64,000 nt of DNA from Pedinophyceae sp. YPF-701 (GCA_916048055.1 CAJZHL010000019.1:897995-961994), one strand, 5' to 3'. Shown: positions 9,286 to 22,129, counted from the first letter of the stretch. Notes: generated by a model from the sequence alone, not told the origin. Made by a program: numbers and translations.

Positions 9286-11909
9286 ATGCTGGCAAAAAAG
9301 GGCATCGCGTGCCGCGCTGCGCGCGCCCAGGGGGGGACGGGCTGGGGCGCGGCACTCACCGTGCGCGCATTCGGCGCGACGCCAGTCACGAGACGGCCGC
9401 GCGCGCCGGCCGGCGAACGGGGTCCCTGCGCACGGCACATCGCCGCGAGTGCCGCCGTCACGCCTTCGGCCGGGGACCGGCGACGGGCCCTGGACGAGGC
9501 CGCCAAACAGTCCTTCGACTATACCCTCCTCGAGGCCGTCTGCACCGAGATTCGGTCGGGGTGGATTCCGTCCAAGGTTCAGAGCGTCCAGCAGGTACAA
9601 ATCGCGGCGCGTTCACGCGGGAACACGCGGCACGGCGCAACTGACATCCACCCCGCTCGCACCACGACCTTCGCGCGACGCCGCGCACGCACACCCGCTT
9701 GCCGCGACCCCGCCTGTCTCTGCGTGTTCTCCGCATCCGCCGGCCGCGCGCCCTCCAGGCGCCTGTCCGCTCCGCGACTGCTCGTGCAGCGCTGGGGGGC
9801 GCACGCACGTCACGTCTCGCGCTCCTCTGGCCGTCCAAACGCGACGCGCCCGGTCCGCGGCCCCCGCAGGTCGACGCCGTCACCGTGAGCGTGCGGCTCC
9901 GCGCCCTCGAGGGCACGGCGAACCTCATCGTGTCCTGGGGTGCGAACAGCGCGCGCGTCACGCTGCAAGCGCGCGACGGCTCGGCGGCGACGACGGAGCC
10001 CTTCGCGTTCGCGCAGACGCTCGCTGCGAAGCTCAAGGACCTCGTCCTCACGGGCGCTGACGTCGCGGTGCCGTGGGAGCGCGTGGCGCGCCTGGAGTTT
10101 GCCCGCCGCCCGGACGAGCCCCCGTGCCTGTCGCTGGTCGTGGAGCCGATGGGCCGGCACTCGAACGTCTTCCTGCTGGCGGAGGACGGCGAGACGATCG
10201 TCGCGGCGGCGAAGCAGATCGGCGAGGGGCAGAGCCGGGAGCGGCAGGTTCGCGTCGGCGAGCGCTACGTGCTTCCGCCGCCAGCGGCCGGGCGGGAGCC
10301 GTCCGACGCGCTGGACGCCGCGGACCTGCGCGACGCGGTGCTGGCAGTGAAGGACGATGTGCGCGGGGGCGCGGTCGCCAAGTGCCTCGCGCGGGCGCTC
10401 CTGGGGGTGTCGCCAGCGCTGGGGGCCGAGCTGTGTTGTTCCGCGGGCGTCGACCCGACGCAGGACGCGGGGACGATCTCGGACGCGACGTGGCTGCGGC
10501 TGCGGACCGAGGTGGCGCGCTGGGTCGCGGCGGTGAGGACGGGCGCGTTCCGCGCGGGACTGTGCGTTCCTGCGAGGTGCATTTCAGCGATCAGTGACGG
10601 GAGGACGGGGGTGTACGAGGACGCTCCAGGGGGGCCTGGCGCGACCGTGTCGGATGCGCTCGGGGCGCTGCGGCCCGGCGAGTCCGGCCAGGTGCGCCTC
10701 GTCCGCTCCGTCGACGCGCATGCCTCCGTCCCTGTCTGTACGCGCGCTGTCCCTGTGGCGTTGTCGCCGCACAGTGCGCGCCGCTTGTGCGCCGTTGCGT
10801 TCGCAGGAGCAGCACGCGGCGGTGCGTGCGGTGGTGGACAGGGCGTTGAAGTTCAACCTCAAGCGGGCACGGGGCCGCGTGGCCGCGTTGGAGGAGCAGG
10901 AGCGCGCGGGGTACGACGCGCCGAAGGTGCGCCACCAGGGCGAGCTGCTGGTGGCGAACGTGTGGCGGATCAAGCCCGGGATGAAGGAGATTGAGGTCGA
11001 TGACTGGGAGACGGGGGAGAAGGTTACGGTGAAGTTGGAGGCGGACAAGAAGCCGCACGAGCAGGCCGAGGCGATCTTCAAGAAGGCGAAGAAGCTGCAG
11101 CGCGCGCTCGAAACGCTCGGACCTCTCATGGAGGTGCGCCTGGCGTCGCTGCGCACTTGCATTCCATGCCGTCGTGGCGCTGATCGCGGCGCTTCCTGAG
11201 CTTGCGCGCACCCGCGGTCCTCGGATCACTCGCTCGCACGCATGACGCTGCCGCTCCGGGCGGTCTTGGCTGCACGTAGGAGGCGAAGAACACCATTTCC
11301 TATCTGGAATCGATTCAGTCGGCCGCGGACCAGCTGTGGGAGTACCGCGGCCCGGAGGACCTCGCGGCGCTGCGGGAGGTCCTCGCGGAGCTGCGCGACG
11401 GCGGGTACGTCAAGGACGAGGAGCAGCGCGTGAGATCGCAGCTCAACCTCAAGGAGTCCAAGGCCTCGCGCAAGGCCCGGCAGAAGCAGCAGGGCGCGAA
11501 GTCGGCCGGGGGCGGCGGCGGGTTCCGGCAGTTTGAGTCCCCCGGGGGCCTGAAGGTCCTCGTCGGGCGCAACAACCGGCAGAACGACGAGCTGAGCATG
11601 CGGGTGGCGCGCGCCAACGACGTGTGGATGCACGCGCGCGGGTGCCCCGGGGCGCACTTGGTGATGCGGGTGGAGCCGGGGGACGACGTGCAGGATGCGG
11701 ACATTGCGTTTGCTGCGGCGCTGGCCGTGCACTACAGCCGGGCGCGGCAGGAGGCGCGGTTCGATGTGTCGATGTGCCGCGGGAGGGACGTGGGGAAGCC
11801 GAAGGGGGCGAAGCCCGGTATGGTGGTGATCAAGGGCGGGGAGCAGGTCGTGATCGGGAGGCCCGCGGACGCCGCGGACGCGATCGCCGCCACGAGCGAC
11901 ACGGACTAG
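9286..11909 (+). CDS. Plastid RqcH/NEMF-like ribosome quality-control protein (bacterial type)
   Basis: Four exons (9286..9594, 9870..10691, 10807..11133, 11280..11909) join in phase to 695 residues. The first ~60 residues (MLAKKGIACRAARAQ..., basic, few acids) look like a transit peptide. NFACT-N follows (SFDYTLLEAVCTEIR..., MGRHSNVFLL), then a helical coiled middle (LKFNLKRARGRVAALEEQERAG), then the NFACT-R domain (VGRNNRQNDELSMRVA, DVWMHARGCPGAHLVM). RqcH binds stalled 50S-peptidyl-tRNA complexes and directs C-terminal alanine tailing. The NFACT-R motif matches the bacterial form rather than cytosolic Rqc2/NEMF, so I infer action on plastid ribosomes. The residue pair that reads Asp-Arg in bacterial RqcH appears here as Glu-Arg (VPWERVARLEF). 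Introns 1 and 3 are 275 and 146 bp; donors are GTACAA, GTGCGC, GTGCGC. Confidence 0.88.
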
Positions 11910-12070
11910 CGCGCCTTGGGTCGGACCAGGCGCACTGCTGAGCGGTTCCAGGGCTCATAGCCTGTGACAGGGCGGTCGCTGCGTGGGACGCAAGTCGCTC
12001 CTGAATCACACCGGCGGGGCGTGGGCATGCAGTCCGCATCCCCTGCGGCCGCGGCGTCCGTCGCCGCCGA

Positions 12071-14807
12071 TCAGCGGCACTCGTCCTCGAGCATGCGGAA
12101 CGACTCGTTGAGCTCCTCGTTGATGGCGGCGAGCTTTTGCCGGATGCTCGCCTCGCCCTGCGAGGGGTCCTCGAACTTTTGGCTCGACACCTTGTAGAGC
12201 AGCTCGTTGAGGCGGGACTTGATCATGTTGTACGTGACCTTGGTGTCCATGCTCGCGGTGCGCGCGATGGCGCGCGTGGCGAGCTCGTGGAACGTCACGA
12301 TGTTCCGCAGCATCTCCACGCTCTTGTAAAAGGGGCAGTACTTGTCGTATGGCGTGTACGAGTTCTGCTGCAGGAAGTCCTCCTTCAGGAAGCGCGCCGT
12401 CTCCAGCACGATCTTGTCCGCCTCCGCGAGCGAGTCCTTCCCCACGAGCTGCACGATCTCGTTCAGCTCGTCCTCCTTCTGCAGCACCTCGCGCGCCGTG
12501 GTGCGCAGCCGCGCGAAGTCCGGGTCGAACTGCTCGTAGAACGGCTCGAGGTGCTTGCCGTACTTGCTGTACGAGATCAGCCAGTTCACCGCCGGGAAGT
12601 GCTTGCGCTGCGCCAGCTTCTTGTCCAGCCCCCAGAACACCTGCACGATCGACAGCGTGGCCGCGGTGACCGGGTCCGAGAAGTCGCCGCCGGGCGGGGA
12701 CACGGCGCCGACGATCGTCACGCTGCCCTTGCGGTCCGGCGAGCCCGCGCACTGCACGCGCCCCGCGCGCTCGTAGAAGCTCGCCAGCCGCGCGCCCAGG
12801 TACGCCGGGTACCCCGAGTCCGCCGGCATCTCCGCGAGGCGGCCCGAGATCTCGCGCAGCGCCTCGGCCCAGCGCGACGTCGAGTCGGCCATCATCGAGA
12901 AGTTGTACCCCATGTCGCGGTAGTACTCGGCCAGCGTGATGCCAGTGTAGATCGAGGCCTCGCGCGCCGCGACGGGCATGTTCGACGTGTTGGCCACGAG
13001 CGTCGTGCGGAGCATGATGGACTCCTCGCGGCCGTCCGGCAGCGTCATCGTCAGCTCCGGGAAGTCCTTGAGCACCTCGGCCATCTCGTTGCCGCGCTCG
13101 CCGCAGCCGACGTAGATGATGCCGTCCGAGTTGGAGAACTTCGACAGCGCCTGCGAGATGACCGTCTTGCCGCACCCGAACGCGCCCGGGATCGCGCACG
13201 TCCCGCCCTGGACCGACGGGAAGAGCGTGTCCAGCACGCGCTGCCCCGTCAGGAGCGCCGTGTCCGCCATGAGCTTCTTCGCCACGGGCCGCGGCGCGCG
13301 CACGGGCCACATCTGCGTCATCGTGTACTGCTTCTTCTCCCCGTGGAACTCCACCTCGATCACCTGCGCAACGGAAGACGACGGATCCCGTCTGGTATTG
13401 CTTGACTCATTCGCGAGCTCTCGAGCAGCGCCGGCGCATGGCACCGCGACGCACGGCCGCGCGCACCTTCTCGTTGTTCGTGTAGTCGCCCGAGGGCGCG
13501 AGCCACGTCACGGTGCCGCGCGCGCTGGGCGGGAGCATCACGCGGTGCTCCATCAAGCTGTTCTCCTGGACGATGCCGAACACGTCGCCGCCCGTCACGC
13601 GGTCCCCGACCTTGAACTTCGCCGGGTGGAACTCCCACGGCTTGCTCGTGTCGAGCGGCGACACGTCCACGCCGCGCGGGATGAAGCACGAGCGCGCCCG
13701 CGCCGCAATCTCGTTCAGCGGCCGCTGGATGCCGTCGAAGATGTTGCCCATGATGCCCGGGCCGAGCGCGACGGACAGCGGCTGCCGCGAACGGAGCACC
13801 GGGTCGCCGACGATGAGCCCAGACGTGTCCTCATACACCTGCGCGCAGGGGTGGGGAGCAGCACCAGGGGGGAGTGTGAAGGAGGGAGGACCCGCGCTGC
13901 GCGCGGGAGGTAGAGCTGGCTGTCGCGGGGGTGGGAGCGGTGCGTCGGAGTGGTCCGGCGCAGGGGCGGGCGGCACCTGGATGGTTGCAGTGTCTCCCTC
14001 GAGCCGAATGATCTCTCCGATGAGGTTCTCGGCGCCTACGCGGACGAGCTCGTACATGGCTGCGCCGGACATGCCGCTCGCGACCACCACGGGCCCGGAC
14101 ACGCGCTTGATGTGCCTGCAAGACCACGCGGTTGCTCAGCTGGATGGGACGGCTGCCGCAGAGGGCGCCTGGCTCGACGCCGACGACCGCGGACGGCGCG
14201 GGCTCGCGAATCGTTCGTCAGGGGTGGCCGCAGCGCCGCCCGTGCGGGCGGAAGGGGTGCGAGCAAGCGACGGCGGGCGTGCAACGGGGAGGTGGGCAAG
14301 GCGCGCGAAAGGCGGCCTGGAAGGAGTCTGGCGCGAGCTTGCGCTGTCAGGTGGATAGACAGGATGCTGGGAAGCGAGAAGGGGGTGATGAAAATGTACG
14401 CGAACCGCTGTGTTGCTGGCGGAGAGAGCAGGGGGAGGCCAACTGAGGTCGAGGGCGGGTTGGCTCGACCCAAATGGGGTGGAACGTAGCGCTCGCGCGC
14501 GACTGCGTGGTCCTGGAGTCTCGAGGAACGGGATCCGATGGAAGAAGAGCAGAAACTCGTTTGGGGTCCGAAGGCGAGGACCAAGGAAGAGCCAAGCCAG
14601 CTTGCCCGGCTGCCAGGCCAGCATTCGGCGTGATCCGTCGGACGAAACGATGCAAACGATATCTCGGTTTGAATATATGCGCGGGAAAAGGTCGCTTCGG
14701 GCGCCGTGCGAGCGGCGCAGCGCCAGACCGTGGCCTGCGCACACACGGCTGGACGGCCGCGCTGCTTACCCATAATCCGACTCCCTCTCCCCCAGCTCTG
14801 CCACCAT
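12071..14807 (-). CDS. VMA1: V-type H+-ATPase catalytic subunit A
   Basis: Five exons were rebuilt: 14770..14807 (38 bp, [12 protein letters not shown]), 13977..14115, 13467..13838 and 12071..13363, separated by introns of 654, 138 and 103 bp. This makes four coding blocks in total, 601 residues, all in phase. Family marks are [30 protein letters not shown], the non-homologous insert, the P-loop GAFGCGKT (about residues 231-238), [28 protein letters not shown], and [14 protein letters not shown]. It is the nucleotide-hydrolysing subunit of the V1 sector on vacuolar and endomembranes, and partner of subunit F encoded near 29 kb. The tiny first exon is supported by the phase-2 join GG/G and by the conserved residues it restores. 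Note: exon count is four, with the first easily missed by gene finders. Confidence 0.95.
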
Positions 14808-15423
14808 CGTGTCCACGCACCGCCGCAGCTAGGCGCGCCTGCTCGACCTCCCCAGAGAACACACGCGCGCTGAAGAGCAAGGACACAGAGCAAGAGGGAT
14901 GTCGCAGACGTCGCGGAAACACTCCGAGGCTCCGTGCTCGCCACGATGGGGACCGACTGCGCTGGGCCATGCGGTGCTGCGCGCCTACGAGACGCGACGG
15001 GCACTGCGTGCGCGGTGCCCGACTGCCCCACGCCCCCCACGCCGCTCACGACCCGGGGGCACCCCGGTGGCGCGCGGACACGCGCTCAATGGATGGCTGG
15101 GCGGCAGCGCTGGCCTCACCCGCGCCTTGGTGCTGCGTTGAGAGGCAGAACGACCAGGATCGATCAGGCCACGGCGCCCTTGCACAAGTCAAGTTAGTGT
15201 CAAACGTTGTGTGCCGCACAGGGGCCGCTCGCCGCGCATCCGCGCGCGCTTCTTCCTTTCCGACTACAATCCGTATCTGGCCGCGCGCAGACGTCCTTCA
15301 CGTGTCCCACAACCTCGATTTAGAAGCGCTGCGGGCCCCTCCTCCTCGGGCTCGTTTCGGGCCGTCAGCGCTCACCCCCGGCCTCACCAGCCCGTGCCTT
15401 GCCCCTGCGACGCGAACACGGCC
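14808..15423. promoter_or_regulatory. Divergent intergenic region VMA1 / TLC gene
   Basis: The 616 bp lie between the start of V-ATPase subunit A (minus) and the start of the TLC-domain gene (plus), so both promoters and leaders should be here. No gene and no clear motif were identified. Confidence 0.4.
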
Positions 15424-16753
15424 ATGTTCGATGCATGGAAGGGCGCCATCGCGTCCATGAACGGCGCTATGCAGCACGTGGCGACTAGCCTCCCTGGTGC
15501 TCGCGCTGCTGCCTACCTCGGCGCCCCGGGAACGGAGGCGAACTTGCGAGCCCTCGCGATCTCCACGGGCGTGTTCCTCGGCATCCACCTCCTCTTCTCT
15601 CTCCGTACGTGACCCCCCCCGCGCCACGCAGCGCTCCCCCTCCCCACCTCTCCCGCCATCGATGCAGGGCCGCCGCGCCCTCGCACCGCCACCGCGGCAC
15701 CGCGCCTCCCGCGACCGCGTACCCCATCGCATCGAGCTCCCCGCGGCGCCCCCGCAGCCCCGGCGACGGCCTTCTTCAAGTGGTACTTCGGCCGCAACCC
15801 AGACATGAGGCGGCACAAGGGGCGGCTCGGGGAGGCCGTGGCGATCGCGCCGTGCAGGATCGCCGGGTTCGTCCACCACGTCCACCAGATCGTCCTCTCC
15901 GCCGCCATCCTCACGGGCGCGCACGCCAGCGTCATCTCCACCAACCCGTTCATGTATGCCACGGAGCTGACGCGCACCAACCTCGCCATCTCGACAGGTG
16001 ACGCGCCGCGCGCCCCGCTCTAGGCAGACCACTCTCTCGCGCGCCCCTGCTCTCGCGTCCGACGGGTTCGGCCTCGAACCGCCTCCGTTGAACACCCCCC
16101 TTCCTGCAGGGTACTTTTTGTACGACATGGGCGTCGTGGCGTACCACTACAAGATCGAGGGGCCCGCGTTCCTCATCCACTCCCTCGCCTGCTCGTCGTC
16201 GTTCGCGCTCATGCTCCTGTACGACCGCTGGCACTACTGGGCGTCGGGCTTCTTGCTGTACGAGGTGTCGTCGCCTATCATCGTGGCGCGCTGGTTCATG
16301 AAGGAGGGCGGCGTGCACACCGAGTACGGCGCTGCGGGCCGCGTGCTGTACGCGCTGAACGGCGCATGCGCGCTCGTCGCCTTCCTGGGCTGCCGCATTG
16401 TGTGGGGCACGTACTTCACCCTCCAGCTGTTCGACAAGCTGGGCATGGCGGAGCGGGGCGAGGTGGTGAACGACGCGCCGAGCTGGGCAGGTGCGGCGGA
16501 CGACGAGCCGCGGCGGGCGCGACCGCGTTCGGGATCGCTTCGGCCGCGCGAGAGCATTGGCCCTGGTAACACGCAGCACCACTGTGCGCTAAAACGGCGA
16601 TACTGTGTCGTGCGCGCAGGACCGTTCGGGCGGGTGAGCACAGGGACGCTGCTGGCGTTGAACTTCTTCTGGACGTACAAGCTGGTCGTGCACACCTCGA
16701 AACCGGCGCGGAAAAGCGGGTCGCTGGAGGCCAACGGCAAGAAGCAGTCGTGA
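15424..16753 (+). CDS. TLC-domain (TRAM-LAG1-CLN8) membrane protein
   Basis: Four exons (15424..15604, 15758..15997, 16110..16490, 16620..16753) give 311 residues; every junction keeps phase 1. About six to seven membrane helices are present, including ALAISTGVFLGIHLLFSL, GYFLYDMGVVAYH, FLIHSLACSSSFALMLL, GFLLYEVSSPIIVARWFM and STGTLLALNFFWTYKLV. The HHVHQIVLSAAIL segment, YFLYDM and the position of H in FLIHSLACSS match TLCD4/TMEM56-type TLC proteins rather than ceramide synthases, which carry a HHxxT motif and a longer loop. TLC proteins act in lipid metabolism or membrane homeostasis in the ER or plasma membrane; the substrate is not known here. Donors are GTACGT, GTGACG and GTGCGG. Confidence 0.85.
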
Positions 16754-16900
16754 GGGCCGTGGCACAGCGAGGGGGGTCTCGAGCGCAAGCTTGCGGACCG
16801 TGCGCGTGAACGCAGGTCGCGCGCATCGTTGTTACGTCCTGGCAGGGCCAGGAGCGAGACGACCGAGTCGAAACAAACAGCTGTAGTTCCAATGCCACAG

Positions 16901-19900
16901 TTACAGGCCGTCGTTCGCGAGGAGCTCGTGCATGGCTTGGCCGACGCGCGAGTTCGACACGTCGGTCGACGGGTCGCGGACCTTGTTGGCCAGCATCGTT
17001 GACACGCGCGCCTGCAGCTCCCGCACCAGCACCGCCACCTTCCCAGGCGCCTTGAACTCCGCGAAGCCGTCCACCTTGATCAGACCCTCGTCGTGGTGCA
17101 CCGTCAGCTCGCCTCCGAACAAGAGCACCGCGTACACCGGCACCATCGAGCTCTCGCGGATAAACACCTTGCTCGTTTGAACGCACTCTGCACACGAGGA
17201 CGGGCAGCGCTCACCGCGTAAGCGAAGCGCAGTTCGATGCGAGCACGCAGTCCGACGCCGGCGCGTCTCAGGACGCGCGTCTCACCTGTGTACACGAGCC
17301 AGCCGCTCTCGAACTTCCCTTGCTTGAAGTTGCAAGATGCTGGGTGCAAAAACACCCTCCCTTTGTCCTTCGTGAAGAACTTGAGCTGGCGCGGATCGTC
17401 CCCCTTCTTCGACTCCACGACCACGCCCTCCCGGATCTTCTCGTACTTGGTTGCCGGGTGCTTCACGCGCACCACCGAGGGGTAGAATCCCGCACACAGC
17501 GCCGCCTTGACCACTCGCGCACTCCGCGCGTGCCTGTCCGCGGGATGCTCGTCCGCGGCGTCCAGCGGCGTCCCCGACGCCACGCGCCGCACGTACCGCG
17601 CGTCCACGAACCCCGCGCCCTGCAGGACGCGCGCCAAGTCCGCCCGCGCCGCCCTGATATGTTCCAGAGCTTGCAGAGATAGGAAAAACTCTTCTGCGAC
17701 GACGTCGCCGGCGCCCCGGCCGCCCTCGTGCCGCGCGCGCTGCCACTTGTCGAACGCAGCCACGACGGCGAGGTGGTCACTCTTGTGCGCGCCGGCGAGC
17801 GCGGCTTTCGCCGCGTCCACTTCGCCACGCTTGTCGGGGGGCGACAGAAACAACGACCGCCCGTACGACAGCGCGGCGGCGATCGTGAGGGCAGGGTCGA
17901 GCGCCTGCAGGACGGCCGCGACGAGGAGCATCTTGCCCACGTGGGGGTCCAGCGGCATCCCCACGAGGTGGAGTCCCAGCGGCAGCAGAGACTCCCCCGG
18001 GGGGACTTCCGCGCCGCCGTCGGTCTGGCGATGCCGCCGCAGCGCCCGCATGGCCTCGAGCAGCGCAAGGGCGTTCTGAACGGCCTCGGCGGGCGGCGGG
18101 GTCATCGCGCGGCCGAGGGCGGCCTCAACCGCCATGGTGGGCAGAGCGGCCTTGACGCGGAGACACAGGGAGGGCAGCGGCGTGCGCGTCATCTCGGGCT
18201 GCTGGTGCTCCTGCATGACGTCGTTCCAGGTCGTCCGCGAGTAGAGCTTCAGGCAGACGCCGGGGCGGACGCGGCCAGCACGCCCGCGGCGCTGCGTGGC
18301 CGCGGCGCGCGACACCCACGTGAGCTCCAGGCGGGACATGGAGCGGTCGTGGTCGTAGCCCATTTCCTTGGCGCGCCCGGTGTCGATGACGAAGGAGCAG
18401 TCGTCGATCGTGATCGAGGTCTCCGCAACTGCAAAGTGCAACATACCTCGCGTCGGCTGTGAACGCAAGCCACGGCGGGCGGAAGGACAAATGCAGGTGG
18501 ACAACGATAACTGGCGATCTGTGTCGCATAGCAGAGGGCGACGCTCTTCGAACCACCGCAAAAGACGACGACAGCCGCGCACGCACCGTTCGTGGCCAAC
18601 ACCACCTTCCTGGTCCCTGCGGGGGGGCGGTCGAACACGCGCCCCTGCTGCGACGGCGGGAGCGATCCGTGCAGGGGCAGCACGTGCAGCGAGCCCCGCG
18701 GCACGCCCCTGTTCGCCGCGATCGCCCGCGCGGTTTTGTTGATCTCCTCCACCCCGGGCAAAAACACCAAAATCGCGCCCCCGGAGCCCTCCGCGGCCCT
18801 CGCGCCCTGCCCGCCCGCCAAGCCGTCCCAGCCAGCGAGCAGCGCGCTCTCGCCGTGCTTCGACGTCGCGCGCACGATGTGCGCCACGGCCTCCGCGATC
18901 AGGTCGTAATTGATTTGTGACTCGTCGATGTTGTGGATCGAAGCCTTCGTCGCATCGGAGAGCTCGGTCGGAGCTGGTGCGCCTGGGGCCGCGCCGCTCG
19001 CCCAGCGCGACGGCACGACGTGCGACGGCAGCGGCCGCAGCTCGCCTCCCCCTTTCTTTGCGTACTTGGACGATCGACCGATCGTGACTCCCGTCATCTC
19101 CAGAACCTCTTCTAAGAAGAGGTCGCGGACGGGGTGCGCGAGGCCCGGGATGTCGACCATCGCGCTGCTCGGAGCGCGCATGTCGGAGAGGCAGGGGTCG
19201 AAATACGCGGAGAAGAGTTTCGCATCTGCCGTTGCTGACATCAGGACGACCTTCAGGTGCGGCAGCTGCGGGAGGAGGTCGCGCAGGAGCAGAAGCAGCA
19301 GGTCTGAGTCCGCGGAGCGCTCGTGGACCTCGTCGACGACGACGTGCGTCACGTGCTGCAGCGCCCCCGCTGACGTCAGCTGCCGCAACAGAACCCCCGT
19401 CGTGCAGAACAGCAGCCGCGTGGCGTCCGACCGCTTGCTGTCCAGCCGCACGCTGTACCCGATCGTGCCGCCAACGTCCTCGCCGCGCTCCTGCGCCACG
19501 CGCCGCGCCAGCCCCACTGCGGAGATCCTGCGCGGCTGCGCACAGATGATGTTGCACTCGCCGCCGCGGCCCGCCGCGACCCACGCGTCCAGCAGCGCCT
19601 GCGGAACCTGTGTGCTCTTCCCGCAACCCGTCGCGCCGCTCAGTACCACCACCCTCGCGTCCTCCACGAGGCGCACAATGCTGTCGCGTCGCTCGAATGC
19701 CGGGAGCGCCTGCTGCACGCGCCGAACCGACGAAAGCCGCGCGTCCGTCGCGATGCGCTTCGCGTGTGCGGCGAGCGCAGCGGACTGGCGCTGCGCCTCC
19801 GCAGCGCTGCGCTGCGGTCGCCGCCGCTCCTTCCGCCGCGGCTGCGGCGCACTGCGCTGCTCGCTCCCCGCACCCTCCTCGTCGCTCATGTCCGCCATCT

Positions 19901-22129
19901 GGTCCTCGATGCTATCCAGCGGCGCAGCATCCATCGCCAGCGTCGCCTCGCTCGCAGCGTCGCCGGCTTCGCTGGCCTGGCTTGGTGTCGGTGCCTCGCT
20001 GCCTGCCTTCGTGGCAGCGCGTGCCGGCTCCGGCGCGGCTCCCGGCGCGGAGATGAAGCTCTGCGGCGCGTGTGCGTGGTGCTTGGCCAGCGCAGCGTCG
20101 TCGGACAGCACGCCCGACACATGCGACGCGATTTCAAAAGCCATAGGTTGCCCAAGAAGGCGAATGGCAGTCTCGGCGAGCTCCCTGGTGATGGACCGCA
20201 GCGCCTCCCGCGGAACGGCAACGGACGTGATACCGACGGCGGGCAGCTCGGCGGGGTAGCGCGAGCCGCGCGGGACGCGGAAGTGCAGGACGACGGTTGG
20301 TACGTCCCCCCCGCCTGCGTCGGGGCCGAGCGTCAGGTCCATGCCGCCGTCGACGAAGCTCGCGGCGTCCGGGAAGATCGCCTCGATCGCCTCGCGCTCC
20401 TCCTGCCACGCCGCACCGCCCGTCGGACCCTCCATGTCGCCTGTTGCAGCCAAAGACACCCCCCCCGCTGTCGACTCGGCCATCTTGCAGAACAGCCACG
20501 CCAGCGCGGCGTCCCGCAGCCCGGGCATCTCCGCCAGCGCGCTCTCCGCCTCGTGCGCGAAGTATCCCATGTCCGCAAGCGCCGCAACGTCCGCGGGGGT
20601 CTCTTTCGGGACCCCCCAACCCCCCGCAGCGCAGCTCCCCGCGCCCGTCCGCTTCGCCCGCAGCACCGTGATCTGCGCCCCCGCTTCCGGCCGCAGCTCC
20701 TTCGGCAGCCGCGCCTCGGGAACGTGCAGGCACGCCCAGTCCGCGGCCCGACCCACCGCTGCGGCAACGTCCTCCTCCTGCGTCGCGCCCACCCCCTCCG
20801 CGGCCGCCCGCGCGTCCGTCCACGTAAACCCCATCGCCTGCAGCTTCGCGACGACCTCGGGCGCCGCAACCGCGCCCTCCTCGAGCCCCGACGGCCCTGC
20901 CCCGCCCGCGTCCTCGCGCACCAGCGACTCGACTGCGCGCAACTGTTTCGACGACAGCTGCACGCTCTGGGTGTTGCGCGCCTGCTCGGCCTTGATACGG
21001 GCGTCCCTGGCGCTGCGCGCCGCGCGGGCTTCCTCGCGCTGCCGGCGCTGCTCGTCGCGCTGCGCGCGCTGGGCCTTGTCGGCGCTGAGGCGCTGCCAGA
21101 GAGGGAGGAAGTCGGGGGGCAGCACGCGGTCGAGGTTGCGGTCGCCCTGGACGGCGTGGAGCGCGACGAGCGCGGCGTCCTGGATGGCCTCCTGGTCGGA
21201 CGCGTAGGTCTTGTCCTTGGGGGCGAAGCAGACGATGTCCTGCGGCGGCGCAGGGCACGGTTGCGTGCAAACATGATTCCTGCCTGAATAGACATCATGA
21301 TCTCGCCCATCCGTGGGAACAGATGCGAGACAGGAGAGCAGGGCTCGTCGTGCGGGCCGGCGCGCACCTTGTTCGTGTCTTTCAGGTCCTTGAGGACGGC
21401 TTTGCACGTGACGCCGCCGTCGTCAGTTTTCCGCGCAGTGAACCTCGGCGTGGGGCGCTTCTGCTGCAGACACCACTCGTGCAGGATCATGCGCGGCGTC
21501 TTTCCATCGTAGTACCCGGCCTTGGATCCCACGTCGAAGTACTTCTTCTCCTGCGCGATGATTGTATATCTTGAGCTTTTGTTGTGTGTAGCGCCAAGTG
21601 GGAGCGGGGCAGGCTGCCTCGTGCGCATCGCTGCAAGCAGGGTATGGTCGCTCGCAGGGGCGAGAGCGGGATTTCGCGCTTCCTCGCCTTGGTCTGCGCG
21701 GCGGACGTGGACTCGGCAGCCTCCTCAGTTGCGGCGGCCTCCTCCTCCGGGTGCTGCTTCTTGATGTGCTCCGTCAGCCGCTGCTTTTGCTTGAATATGC
21801 GGTCGCAGTGCGGACACGGCAGCTCCTGATTCCTGCGACACCGGGCGCGAGGTGGCGACGGACCTCGGCGGGGAAGAGAAGGCGTGGCCCCGCAGCACAG
21901 CCTCGCGAGATCCGGACGGTGAGGTGTGCATGCGCGGCGGAATCGAGCCATTGTGTCGCGGCTTGGTGGGGTTTTGGTGCATTACAGCGCTGCATGCGAC
22001 CGCGCACAGGGCGTTGGCGCTGCGTCACCTCTTGTCGACGACCGCCGGGCCTTTCGTGCCGCCGCCGCCTCCTCTCGAGAAGACCTTAGCGGCCTTCTTC
22101 TTCTCCTCGAGGTTCTTCACCTTCCCCAT
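16901..22129 (-). CDS. DExH-box RNA helicase with C2H2, UBA and RWD modules (DHX57/DHX29-like)
   Basis: Six exons (22029..22129, 21688..21832, 21368..21550, 18587..21239, 17286..18428, 16901..17187) give 1503 residues. Order of parts: basic start MGKVKNLEEKKKAAK; C2H2 finger (C40, C43, H56, H61); a KTPRMILHEWC block typical of plant DHX29-like helicases; UBA near 270-310; RWD near 420; helicase core with Walker A SGATGCGKST (~680), DEVHERS (~780), SAT, QRRGRAGR (1073-1080); HA2 and OB-fold (GRVFLHPASCNF, MVPVYAVLLFGG). It should unwind structured RNA; DHX29 relatives act on ribosomal scanning, but that role is inference. The exon 2/3 junction fits only as a GC-AG intron (AAG/GCGAGG), which I hold at lower confidence than the other joins. 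The stop codon region reads CTGTAA, overlapping the algal poly(A) signal TGTAA. Confidence 0.9.

Noticed and set aside
12137-13405. 422-codon plus-strand frame opposite V-ATPase subunit A
   Set aside because: Antisense to a fully conserved V-ATPase exon; no domain of its own.
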